DNA from: Streptomyces sp. Je 1-79
Lineage (GTDB): Bacteria > Actinomycetota > Actinomycetes > Streptomycetales > Streptomycetaceae
Assembly: GCF_025195125.1 (NCBI RefSeq)
Contig: NZ_JAMGSL010000002.1
Span: 482,177-546,176, forward strand
Length of the DNA stretch: 64,000 nucleotides
Direction of reading: 5' to 3'
Shown: positions 16,899 through 24,791 of the stretch, in pieces
Numbering within the stretch: the first letter of the stretch is position 1
Layout: each line of letters opens with the position of its first letter
The notes under the pieces: generated by a model
Seen by the model: only the letters and a program-made list of their open reading frames with translations
Told to the model about the DNA's origin: nothing
The model's database searches: none
Position numbers and translations under genes: made by a program

Positions 16899-18446
16899 CT
16901 AGTCGAGGTAGTCGCGCAGCACCTGCGAACGGGACGGGTGGCGCAGCTTCGACATGGTCTTCGACTCGATCTGGCGGATGCGCTCACGCGTCACGCCGTA
17001 GACCTTGCCGATCTCGTCCAGCGTCTTCGGCTGACCGTCGGTGAGGCCGAAGCGCATGGAGACCACGCCCGCCTCACGCTCGGAGAGCGTGTCGAGGACG
17101 GAGTGCAGCTGCTCCTGGAGGAGCGTGAAGCTGACCGCGTCGGCCGGAACGACCGCCTCGGAGTCCTCGATCAGGTCACCGAACTCGCTGTCTCCGTCCT
17201 CACCCAGCGGGGTGTGGAGGGAGATCGGCTCGCGACCGTACTTCTGGACCTCGATGACCTTCTCCGGGGTCATGTCGAGTTCCTTGGCCAGCTCCTCCGG
17301 GGTGGGCTCGCGGCCCAGGTCCTGGAGCATCTGGCGCTGGACGCGCGCCAGCTTGTTGATGACCTCGACCATGTGCACCGGGATACGGATGGTGCGGGCC
17401 TGGTCGGCCATGGCGCGGGTGATCGCCTGACGGATCCACCAGGTGGCGTACGTGGAGAACTTGTAGCCCTTGGTGTAGTCGAACTTCTCGACGGCGCGGA
17501 TCAGACCCAGGTTGCCCTCCTGGATCAGGTCCAGGAAGAGCATGCCGCGGCCGGTGTAGCGCTTGGCCAGCGAGACCACCAGGCGGAGGTTGGCCTCCAG
17601 GAGGTGGTTCTTGGCGCGGCGGCCGTCCTCGGCGATGATCTCCAGCTCGCGCTTGAGCTTGGGCGCCAGCTTGTCGGAGTTGGCCAGCTTGTCCTCGGCG
17701 AACAGACCGGCCTCGATGCGCTTGGCGAGCTCGACCTCCTGCTCGGCGTTGAGCAGCGGGACCTTACCGATCTGCTTCAGGTAGTCCTTGACCGGGTCGG
17801 CGGTGGCACCGGCCACGGCCACCTGCTGCGCCGGAGCGTCGTCCTCGTCCTCGTCGGACAGCACGAAGCCCTTGTTCTCGCCCTCGGCCTCTTCGTCCTC
17901 GCCCTTGCCGGGCGCGACGTCGTCGAGGAGCTCCTCGCCCTCGACAGCCTCGTCGGCGTCCTTCTTCGCGGCGGTCTTCTTGGCCGTCGTCTTCTTCGCG
18001 ACGGTCTTCTTGGCCACCGTCTTCTTGGCCGCGGTCTTCTTCGCGGCCGCCTTCTTGGCCGGGGCACCGGCCTCGTCGGCCGGGTCCGCGCTCTCGGCCG
18101 CCGGGGCCGCCGCGGCGGCCGAGACGGTCTTCGTCACGGTCGTCTTGGCGGTGACGGTCTTGGTGGCGGTGCGCTTGGCCGGGCTCTTCGCTGCGACGCT
18201 CTTGCGGGCGCGCTTCGGCGACTCCGCTGCACTGACCATCAGCGTCACACCCTCTTCCTCGAGGATCTGGTTGAGGCTGCGCAGAACATTCTTCCACTGG
18301 GTTGGCGGAATCTGGTCAGCCTCGAAGGCCCGACGCACGTCATCGCCGGCGATCTGCCCATCAGCCTTTCCCCGCTCGATGAGCGCCATCACAGACTCGG
18401 ACTCGGCGATCTCCGGCGGGAGCGTACGGGATGTGCTGGCCGACAC
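16899..18446 (-). CDS. hrdB: Principal RNA polymerase sigma factor HrdB (sigma-70 group 1)
   Basis: A 515-aa housekeeping sigma factor. It has an N-terminal region 1.1-like segment, then a long Lys/Ala-rich low-complexity stretch (repeats of 'AAKKT' and 'VAKKT', about residues 75-165) typical of Streptomyces HrdB, and an acidic stretch. The canonical region 1.2-4.2 core follows, including '[17 protein letters not shown]', '[15 protein letters not shown]' (region 2.4) and '[13 protein letters not shown]' (region 4.2). The GTG at 18446 fits GAGAGG 6 nt upstream and gives the known N-terminus [15 protein letters not shown]; a TTG two codons earlier is less likely. A sigma-R-like promoter lies upstream and a strong hairpin downstream. 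Confidence 0.97.
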   Translation of the reverse strand: MSASTSRTLPPEIAESESVMALIERGKADGQIAGDDVRRAFEADQIPPTQWKNVLRSLNQILEEEGVTLMVSAAESPKRARKSVAAKSPAKRTATKTVTAKTTVTKTVSAAAAAPAAESADPADEAGAPAKKAAAKKTAAKKTVAKKTVAKKTTAKKTAAKKDADEAVEGEELLDDVAPGKGEDEEAEGENKGFVLSDEDEDDAPAQQVAVAGATADPVKDYLKQIGKVPLLNAEQEVELAKRIEAGLFAEDKLANSDKLAPKLKRELEIIAEDGRRAKNHLLEANLRLVVSLAKRYTGRGMLFLDLIQEGNLGLIRAVEKFDYTKGYKFSTYATWWIRQAITRAMADQARTIRIPVHMVEVINKLARVQRQMLQDLGREPTPEELAKELDMTPEKVIEVQKYGREPISLHTPLGEDGDSEFGDLIEDSEAVVPADAVSFTLLQEQLHSVLDTLSEREAGVVSMRFGLTDGQPKTLDEIGKVYGVTRERIRQIESKTMSKLRHPSRSQVLRDYLD

Positions 18447-18562
18447 GAACAACCTCTCGGAACGATGGAAAACGGCTTCCGGCCCCGCCCAGGATCGGGC
18501 CGGAGCCGACGACCGTCGACGGGGAATGTGCCGACGGCGCGGGCTGGACCGGGGAAATGCAC

Positions 18563-18588
18563 AGCGCCTGGGACGGCGGCTGTATTCC
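18563..18588 (-). promoter_or_regulatory. Candidate sigma-R-type promoter of hrdB (GGAAT-N18-GCT)
   Basis: On the minus strand, GGAAT (18584-18588) is followed after 18 nt by GCT (18563-18565), close to the ECF sigma-R consensus GGAAT-N18-GTT. It lies about 120 nt upstream of the hrdB start. S. coelicolor hrdB is reported to have a sigma-R-dependent second promoter (recalled), which supports the reading. The -10 triplet is a mismatch at one base. Confidence 0.45.
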
Positions 18589-18822
18589 TTCCTCGGCTGT
18601 CACCTCTTAGGTCATCGCACGGCTTCGAGGAGTGTTACGCCCAATCCGCGTGGCCCGAGTCACACCTCATGTACGACTTATCGGTCAGATCGGGCTTTCG
18701 TTACACATTCACGCCGCCGGAGCCCCGCGGCCCCCGGGGTCACCTCAGGATCCCCGGGTGCCGCGCGGGTCCGGCGACACGTGGTGCGCACACCTCCGCC
18801 GGACCCGGCCACGGCCTGCGGG

Positions 18823-19710
18823 TCAGTGCTCGCGCGGAGCGGGCACGACGCGCTCCACCTCCGGGTGGACGGTGAGCAGCTGGCGCATGGCGGCCTCGGC
18901 CCCCTGGGCGTCGCCGGCGGCAAGGCAGTCGGCGATACGCGCGTGGTGCGTCAGGCAGGACTCCCCGGGGCGGTCGCAGCCGGTGACAGGGCCGCCCGAG
19001 ACCTGCAGGGCGGCGGCGACGATGCCGGAGAGGTGCTCCAGCATGCGGTTGCCGGCGAGCTGGATCAGCAGGGAGTGGAACTCGGTGTCGGCCCGGGAGA
19101 AGGTGATGCCGTCACCCTGGGCGTAGGCGTGGCCCATGATCTCGACCATGTCGGAGAGTCGCTGCTGGACGTCCTCACGGCCGTGACCCGCCGCGAGCCG
19201 GGCGGCGAGGGGCTCGATCGTCCAGCGCAGCTCGTTCAGCTCGCGGCGCTGGTCGTCGCGCTGCGGGCCGAAGGCTCGCCACTCGATGATGTCCGGGTCC
19301 AGCAGGTTCCAGTCGCTGACGGGCCTGACCCGGGTGCCGACGTTGGGCCGGGCGCTGACCAGACCCTTCGCCTCCAGGACGCGCAGCGACTCGCGCACGA
19401 CGGTGCGGGAGACCTCGAAGCGCTGGCCGATCTCCTCCGGGACGAGCGGGCGGTCGGCGCCGAGGTCGCCGGAGACGATCATCTGGCCCAGCTGCTGGAC
19501 GAGCTGGCCGTGCAGTCCGCGGCCTCGGCTGCCGGCGCTGCGACGACCGACCCGGCCGAGGTCCGTCTCCACCCCCTCCCAGGAGGGCGGGCCCACGCGC
19601 TCGGCGACGGGCGTCTCCGCGTACGGGTAGCGGTCGAGATCGCCCGGGGCGCCGAGGCCGGAGTCGACGGAGCGGGCGGCGGTCATCATGGTGTGCGCAA
19701 GGGTACTCAC
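18823..19710 (-). CDS. whiH: WhiH-like sporulation transcription factor (GntR/FadR family)
   Basis: A 295-aa regulator. An N-terminal extension of about 85 residues ends in 'GSRGRGLHGQLVQQLGQMIVSG'. It is followed by a GntR winged helix ('EEIGQRFEVSRTVVRESLRVLEAKGLVSARPNVGTRV') and an all-helical FCD ligand-binding domain whose His-rich metal/ligand sites include 'EFHSLL' and 'HHARI'. The sequence and its position directly beside hrdB match S. coelicolor WhiH, which is needed for septation in aerial hyphae. The GTG at 19710 is favoured by the conserved N-terminus MSTLAHTMMTAARS and by AAAGGA just upstream. A WhiG-like promoter motif lies upstream. Confidence 0.9.
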   Translation of the reverse strand: MSTLAHTMMTAARSVDSGLGAPGDLDRYPYAETPVAERVGPPSWEGVETDLGRVGRRSAGSRGRGLHGQLVQQLGQMIVSGDLGADRPLVPEEIGQRFEVSRTVVRESLRVLEAKGLVSARPNVGTRVRPVSDWNLLDPDIIEWRAFGPQRDDQRRELNELRWTIEPLAARLAAGHGREDVQQRLSDMVEIMGHAYAQGDGITFSRADTEFHSLLIQLAGNRMLEHLSGIVAAALQVSGGPVTGCDRPGESCLTHHARIADCLAAGDAQGAEAAMRQLLTVHPEVERVVPAPREH

Positions 19711-19773
19711 GCATCCTTTGTCGGCGTTGCCCCCGTGGCCCTTGAGGTCTTTGGTGAAAAGCACACGAAAGGG

Positions 19774-19798
19774 TGATCGGCACCCCCTACACAATTGA
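19774..19798 (-). promoter_or_regulatory. Candidate sigma-WhiG promoter of whiH
   Basis: The minus strand has GCCGATCA (19774-19781), one base from the FliA/WhiG-type -10 GCCGATAA, with TCAA (19795-19798) 13 nt upstream as a possible -35. The spacing is shorter than the usual 15. It lies 64 nt upstream of the GTG. S. coelicolor whiH is known to depend on sigma-WhiG, which supports the reading. Confidence 0.45.
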
Positions 19799-19870
19799 CG
19801 ATTAATCAGACATTTAGGGGCATTTTCAAGAGAGTTGCCCGAGGACCGGAACCTTTCGATCCGCTCTTGA

Positions 19871-21628
19871 TCACCAACGCGCCTTGCGGTGAATGCCGGT
19901 GATCACATACGCGCAGAGCAGGGCAGTCAACGCCAGCGCCAGCGCCACCCCCACGGGCTGCGCCGCCACCCGCAGCGCGCCCAGCAGCCAGCGATCGGCC
20001 GCCACCGGCCACTCCACGCTGGCGAATTCACGGAGCCGGGCAGGCAGTCCGGCGATCGACCGGGCCGCGGGCCCCGAGGTCACCAGCCGCAGAAGCGGGG
20101 CCAGGACGACGGGCACCGAGAGCACCGCGGCCACGCCCGCCGCGGCGACCCGGAAGACCCCCGCCCCGAGCACCCCGGCCCAGGCGCAGCCCACGATCAG
20201 ACCGAGCCAACTCGCACACAGCGTCGGCCAGTTTTTCGGTACGGGAATCAACTCTCCGCCGTAGACGAGGCGGAGCGCCTCCAGGTCGGCCACCACGACG
20301 AGCACGGCGAGGACCACGCCCACGGCGGTCGCGACCGTGAGCTTGGCCAGCAGCAACCCGAGTCTGCGCGGCACCGCACCACGACCGGTGGTGAGGGCCG
20401 GGTAGCGGTACTCGTCGCCGAACGAGAAGGCGCCGAGCAGACCGGCCCCCAGGGCGGCCGGCGGCAGCGGGGAGAGAGCGGGCCACCCGGCGAGGACCGT
20501 GGGGAGAGGCGTCCGGCCGGTACGGGCGAGGAGCACCGAGATCACCACGGAGGCGACGAGGACGGCCGCCGCGACCAGCGGTGTCGTCGGAACGCCGAGA
20601 AGCCTGCGGACCTCGTACCGCAGCGGCCGCAGCGGCGATCGGGCCGGCCGCCTCCGGGCCTTATGCGGCCCGGGCTCGGACACAGGTGGCACCGGCGCGT
20701 CGGCGGAGACCGCCGCTTCGGAGGCGGGACCCGGGCGTTCCGGCGCGCGCAGGGGGCCGGTGTCGCCCACCTCGTCGGCCAGTTGATGGATGAGCACACC
20801 GTGCCGGAAGGCGGTCTCGCCGATCGCCGCGCAGTCGCTCCCGTAGACGGACAGACGGTTCCCCCGCTCGGTGATCACTTCGACGGAGCGGCGCGCGGCG
20901 CGAGCCTCCTGGGAGACCGCGGCGGCGAGCCGCGCGGCATGGGGTGTTCGTACGGCCACTCGCGGCCTGAGGCGGGTGCGGGCGAAGTCGGCGGCGTCCT
21001 GTGCCGCGACGAGCCGCCCCTTGTCGATCGTGACGACCCGGTCCGCGTTGCGGGCCGCGTCCTTCGGATCGGCGGTGGTGTACAGGACCGTGCCGCCGTC
21101 GGCGGCGTGCGCGCGCAGCAGTTCGTGCAGCCATGCCTTCTCGCGCGCGGAGAGCCCGGCACCGGGCTCGTCGAGCAGCAGCGTGTGCGGCTCACCCAAC
21201 AGGGCGGAGGCGAGGCCGAGTCGGCGGTCCATGCCACGGGCCAGCCTGCCGATCCGCTGATCGTGGAGGCCGGTGAGACCTACGAACTCCAGCATCTCGT
21301 CCGCCCTGGACGCGGGAACCCCTGCCGCGGCGCACAGCATCCGCAGCTGACTGCGCAGCGTCCGCGACGGATGCCCCGGGACGTCGCCGAACAGCACCCC
21401 GACCTCCCCGGCGGGGTGCGCGATGCGCTGGAGGGGACGGCCACGGAAGTACGTGACGCCCCGGCCCGGCTCGAGTTCGAGCATCAGTCGCAGGGTCGTG
21501 GTCCTGCCGGATCCGGCGGGGCCGAGAAGGGCGGTGACCTGGCCCGGCCGGGCGTCGAAGGTGAGATCGTCCACGGCGGGCGGCAGGTCGCGGCGGGGGC
21601 TGCTGGTGAGTCCGATGGCCTGGAGCAT
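19871..21628 (-). CDS. ABC transporter with fused ATPase and permease domains
   Basis: A 585-aa fusion. The N-terminal ABC ATPase (about residues 1-225) has Walker A 'GPAGSGRTTT', where Arg replaces the invariant Lys of GKT/GKS. Its signature region reads 'IGRLARGMDRRLGLASAL' instead of LSGGQ, and Walker B is 'TLLLDEPGAGL'. A hydrophilic linker follows (about 225-340), then about six transmembrane segments of an ABC-2-like permease. The altered Walker A Lys suggests weak or regulatory ATP binding, though the pattern recurs in this actinobacterial subfamily (recalled, not checked). The ATG is preceded by GAGAGAAG. The substrate is unknown. It stands alone between whiH and the Nudix gene. Confidence 0.85.
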   Translation of the reverse strand: MLQAIGLTSSPRRDLPPAVDDLTFDARPGQVTALLGPAGSGRTTTLRLMLELEPGRGVTYFRGRPLQRIAHPAGEVGVLFGDVPGHPSRTLRSQLRMLCAAAGVPASRADEMLEFVGLTGLHDQRIGRLARGMDRRLGLASALLGEPHTLLLDEPGAGLSAREKAWLHELLRAHAADGGTVLYTTADPKDAARNADRVVTIDKGRLVAAQDAADFARTRLRPRVAVRTPHAARLAAAVSQEARAARRSVEVITERGNRLSVYGSDCAAIGETAFRHGVLIHQLADEVGDTGPLRAPERPGPASEAAVSADAPVPPVSEPGPHKARRRPARSPLRPLRYEVRRLLGVPTTPLVAAAVLVASVVISVLLARTGRTPLPTVLAGWPALSPLPPAALGAGLLGAFSFGDEYRYPALTTGRGAVPRRLGLLLAKLTVATAVGVVLAVLVVVADLEALRLVYGGELIPVPKNWPTLCASWLGLIVGCAWAGVLGAGVFRVAAAGVAAVLSVPVVLAPLLRLVTSGPAARSIAGLPARLREFASVEWPVAADRWLLGALRVAAQPVGVALALALTALLCAYVITGIHRKARW

Positions 21629-21747
21629 CGCTTCTCTCGCGGTAGGTGAGACCGCTCCGCGGCAGGGCGGCTATCCCAGCAAGATAACGCCACATTTCGG
21701 ACTTTTGGTGCAGGGTTGGGGCCTCGGGTCGCCCGGAGGCGATGCGG

Positions 21748-22620
21748 TCAGACCTCGGGACGGAGCATCGGCGGGTTCAGCAACGTCGCCCCGCCCGCAC
21801 GGAACAGCTGCGCGGGACGGCCTCCCTGACGGGTCGTGGTCCCACCGGCCGGAACCAGAAACCCTGGCGTACCGGTCACCTTCCGATGGAAGTTGCGCGG
21901 GTCGAGCGAGACACCCCACACCGCCTCGTACACCCTCCGGAGTTCGCCGACCGTGAACTCCGGAGGGCAGAAGGCGGTCGCCAACGAGGAGTACTCGATC
22001 TTCGAGCGGGCCCTCTCGACACCGTCGGCGAGGATCCGCGCGTGGTCAAAGGCGAGCGGCTCGGCCGGCTCCTCACGCTCGACCGATCCGTCCTCGCCGA
22101 GCAACTCCTCCACCGGGGCCCAGCGGGCGCTGTTCGCGTCGCCGCCGGCCCGCGGGGCCGGAAGATCCGGGGCAAGCGCCAGGTGGGCGACGCTGACCAC
22201 CCTCATCCGGGGGTCCCGCTTCGGATCGCCGTAGGTCGCCAACTGCTCCAGGTGGGCACCGTTGCCCGGCATGGGGGCCGGGGCGTCCTGGTCGTGGACG
22301 CAGAGCCCGGTCTCCTCCACCAGCTCACGCCGGGCGGCCGCGCCGAGATCCTCGTCGTCCCGGACGAATCCACCAGGCAGCGCCCACCTGCCCTTGAAGG
22401 GCGATTCTCCCCGTCGTACCACCAGGGCGCACAGGGCGTGGCGCCGCACGGTGAGCACGACCAGATCGACGGTGACGGCGAAGGGCGGAAAGGCCGACGG
22501 GTCGTAGGGAGGCATGCCGTGATCATAGTCGTCTTCCTGACGATAAACACGCCCCTCCCGTGCATCGACCACGACTTCTTCCCGCTCCCCCGGAGCTTCC
22601 CTCGCCGTGTCGAGTGGCAT
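21748..22620 (-). CDS. Nudix-domain regulator of NrtR type (Nudix + winged helix)
   Basis: A 290-aa protein if started at the ATG at 22620, or 255 aa from the internal ATG at 22515 (MPPYDPSAF). The N-terminal Nudix domain keeps the catalytic box 'GFVRDDEDLGAAARRELVEETGL'. The C-terminal part ('FTVGELRRVYEAVWGVSLDPRNFHRKV...GFLVP') is the winged helix of NrtR-like repressors, which sense ADP-ribose and control NAD-related or sugar genes. The 22620 start sits 4 nt after the stop of the debranching-like gene, with GGGAG upstream, implying operon coupling. The 22515 start has a -10-like TATGAT 6 nt upstream, implying a second, leaderless transcript. Targets are unknown. Confidence 0.85.
   Translation of the reverse strand: MPLDTAREAPGEREEVVVDAREGRVYRQEDDYDHGMPPYDPSAFPPFAVTVDLVVLTVRRHALCALVVRRGESPFKGRWALPGGFVRDDEDLGAAARRELVEETGLCVHDQDAPAPMPGNGAHLEQLATYGDPKRDPRMRVVSVAHLALAPDLPAPRAGGDANSARWAPVEELLGEDGSVEREEPAEPLAFDHARILADGVERARSKIEYSSLATAFCPPEFTVGELRRVYEAVWGVSLDPRNFHRKVTGTPGFLVPAGGTTTRQGGRPAQLFRAGGATLLNPPMLRPEV
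22522..22548 (-). promoter_or_regulatory. Candidate leaderless promoter with palindromic operator for the Nudix regulator
   Basis: On the minus strand, TATGAT (22522-22527) ends 6 nt before the internal ATG at 22515, the spacing of actinobacterial leaderless promoters. Just upstream lies the dyad TATCGTC-AGGAA-GACGACTAT (roughly 22525-22544), with core CGTC-N5-GACG, overlapping the -10 region. This is where an autoregulator of the NrtR type would bind. Confidence 0.4.
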
Positions 22621-22624
22621 CCGA

Positions 22625-24676
22625 TCACACTCCCAGCTGGAGGCCGTCGGCGGCCTCTTCGGCCATGCCCAGACCGAGCCGGCTCACCCGCGCGGAGAAG
22701 GGCTCCCCGGCGACCCTGATCTCCGACAGCCGGACCGCGCCGAGGGGAGCCGACCGGACGGGGTACAGCGCCACCGTGCCGCCCGGTGCGTCGGGCCGGA
22801 CTCCCACGAGGGCGGCCACGAGGTGGACCGCACCGGCCGCTGCGACCGCGGCCGGCCGGCACGCCGCCGGATGCGGAGCCGGCACCGCCCCCGCCGTCCG
22901 CCGGCTTCCGGCGTACATCTCCGGCAGCCGGTACCCGAAGGCCTCCGCCGCGTCGAGAACCCCCTTGAGCAGGGACACCGCCTCCTTCTCGTACCCCGCC
23001 GCGGCGAGACCGGCCACGGCCACCACCGTCTCGTGCACCCGCACGGCACCGGCCCGGTGCCCGAAGGGATTGTGGCCGGGCTCCTTGACGCCAAGACTGC
23101 GCAGACCCCAGCCGGAGTCGAGCGCGGGGGCGCCGAGCAGCCGCGCCAGCTGCTCGGTCCCGGCCTTGTCCAGCAGACCCGGGGCGTACCGGCCGCCGCC
23201 CAGGAGTCCGGTGTCGAGGAGGTGCGCCGCCCAGCCACCCAGCTGGGTCCACGGACGGCCGCCCGGCGCGAGGGCGACGGCGGGCCTGCCCCCGGACCGG
23301 TCGTCCAGCCAGAACTCCGCCCGGAACCGCTCGCGCAGAGCACCCGCCCAGTCCCGCCAGCCGTCTCCCCCGGGCCGACCGCAGGCGTCGAGCAGATCGG
23401 CGCCGAGCACGGCGGCACGATGGGCGTGGGCCTGCGTCTCGGCCCGCCACGGACCGGCGGGGCCCGGGTCCGGGACGAATCCGTGGGGGTCGGCCGCGGC
23501 ACGGAGCCAGTCGAGGCAGCGCTCCGCCGTGGGAAGCAGTTCCACGAGGTCCTGCTCGGGCAGTCCCCAGCGCCTGGCCTCGGACAGGACGGTGGGGAAG
23601 GCGAGCGTCGCCTCGATGCCCGTGCAACGGGGCGGGAGGAACGGGCCCGCGTCCCTGAGAGGGCCTGGGATGCGCCCGGACTCCGGTCCTGGTCCGTCGA
23701 GCTGGGTGCGGCCCAGGGCTCGGAGCGTCGTGACGACGAGCCGGGTGCCGAGCGGGAGCGCCATCCGCGCGGCCCAGAGCGCCTCGGCCGTGGCCGGTCC
23801 GCAGCGCCAGGGCACGCCGGCGGCGAGATGGACGTCGGCCGGGTGTTCCTGGTCGCGTCGGAGGAGCGCCCGCAGGTCGTCGACGGCCACCCGCAGCAGC
23901 TCTCCGATCCGAGGGTCGTCACCTTCGGCACGCGCCTCCGCCAGTCCCACGCCACCGGGCCGGCCGGCGCCGGGCCCCGGCAGGCCGGGGAGTCCCGGAG
24001 GCCGGTCCCCCCGCACTCTGAGCTCGATGGTCCGGGCGGATCCGGGCGCCACCTCGATCTCCCAGCGCAGGAGCCCGGCCGCCGCCAGGGAGTCCATCGG
24101 CGGCGGGTCGGCGGTGACGGACGCGGACCGGCCGTCGCCCGCGGTCCAGCGCATGCCGGTGCCGTGGACGCTCGCGGAGAGTTCGGGTCCCGCGCGTCCG
24201 GCCGCGACGGCGCCCAGGTCCGCGAGATCCGTGCCCAGAGAGATTTCCACCGGGATCCGGAGGTGCCTGCCGACGGAGCTGCGCAGGGTGATCCGCTCCG
24301 TTCCGTCGGCGCTCCGTGAGCGCTCGACGGTGAGGCCGGGGTCGGGCCCGGTGTCTCCCGCCGTACGGACGACGGAGAGGAAGACGGCACGGTCCGCGGC
24401 CGCCTGCCGGGCTTGGAGGGCGAGCGGTTCGCGCCCTGCCACCCGCAGTACACAGCGGGCGAGGAGGCGTCGGCCGGAGGCGTAGACCCCTTCGAGGCCG
24501 TGTCCGGTGAGCTGGCCGTGCTCGGGGCAGACGGCGAGGGCGGGCAGGGCGACGCAGAGGAGCGCGTCGTGCACCGACGGCAGCTCCCCCGGGCGGAGGG
24601 CACCGGAAGTTCTGAGGCCCGCGGCGGGCGCTTGGCCGACCGGGAGTCCGGGGGGCGGGGCGGAACGGGAGGCCAT
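22625..24676 (-). CDS. Glycogen debranching-type protein (GDE N-terminal domain plus (alpha/alpha)6 barrel)
   Basis: A 683-aa protein of the amylo-alpha-1,6-glucosidase/trehalase-like group. The N-terminal domain ('VHDALLCVALP...GHGLEGVYASGRRLLARCVLRVAGREPLAL') matches the glycogen debranching N-terminal (GDE_N_bis) fold. The C-terminal region has repeated helices and motifs such as 'PWRCGPATAEALWAARMALPLG' and 'GAVRVHETVVAVAGLAAAGYEKEAVSLL', typical of the (alpha/alpha)6 barrel. No catalytic acid pair can be confirmed by eye. The ATG at 24676 begins MASRSAPP; the ribosome-binding site is weak and other starts upstream are possible. It is followed 4 nt later by the Nudix regulator, so the two are probably co-transcribed and may be linked to alpha-glucan use. 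Confidence 0.75.
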   Translation of the reverse strand: MASRSAPPPGLPVGQAPAAGLRTSGALRPGELPSVHDALLCVALPALAVCPEHGQLTGHGLEGVYASGRRLLARCVLRVAGREPLALQARQAAADRAVFLSVVRTAGDTGPDPGLTVERSRSADGTERITLRSSVGRHLRIPVEISLGTDLADLGAVAAGRAGPELSASVHGTGMRWTAGDGRSASVTADPPPMDSLAAAGLLRWEIEVAPGSARTIELRVRGDRPPGLPGLPGPGAGRPGGVGLAEARAEGDDPRIGELLRVAVDDLRALLRRDQEHPADVHLAAGVPWRCGPATAEALWAARMALPLGTRLVVTTLRALGRTQLDGPGPESGRIPGPLRDAGPFLPPRCTGIEATLAFPTVLSEARRWGLPEQDLVELLPTAERCLDWLRAAADPHGFVPDPGPAGPWRAETQAHAHRAAVLGADLLDACGRPGGDGWRDWAGALRERFRAEFWLDDRSGGRPAVALAPGGRPWTQLGGWAAHLLDTGLLGGGRYAPGLLDKAGTEQLARLLGAPALDSGWGLRSLGVKEPGHNPFGHRAGAVRVHETVVAVAGLAAAGYEKEAVSLLKGVLDAAEAFGYRLPEMYAGSRRTAGAVPAPHPAACRPAAVAAAGAVHLVAALVGVRPDAPGGTVALYPVRSAPLGAVRLSEIRVAGEPFSARVSRLGLGMAEEAADGLQLGV

Positions 24677-24791
24677 GGGTGGTGTGCGGTGCTCTCTGTG
24701 TGATCCGGGGTGCCGGTGGGGTGTCGGCGCCACGGGTCGTCGGGCTCCGCCACAGACGTGAACGCCGCTGCGGGCGGCCGGGTCACGGGCG

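Noticed and set aside
17788..19776. Long plus-strand open frame opposite hrdB and whiH
   Set aside because: Antisense shadow; composition is Ala/Val/Phe-rich from the Lys/Ala repeats of HrdB and there is no start signal or family motif.
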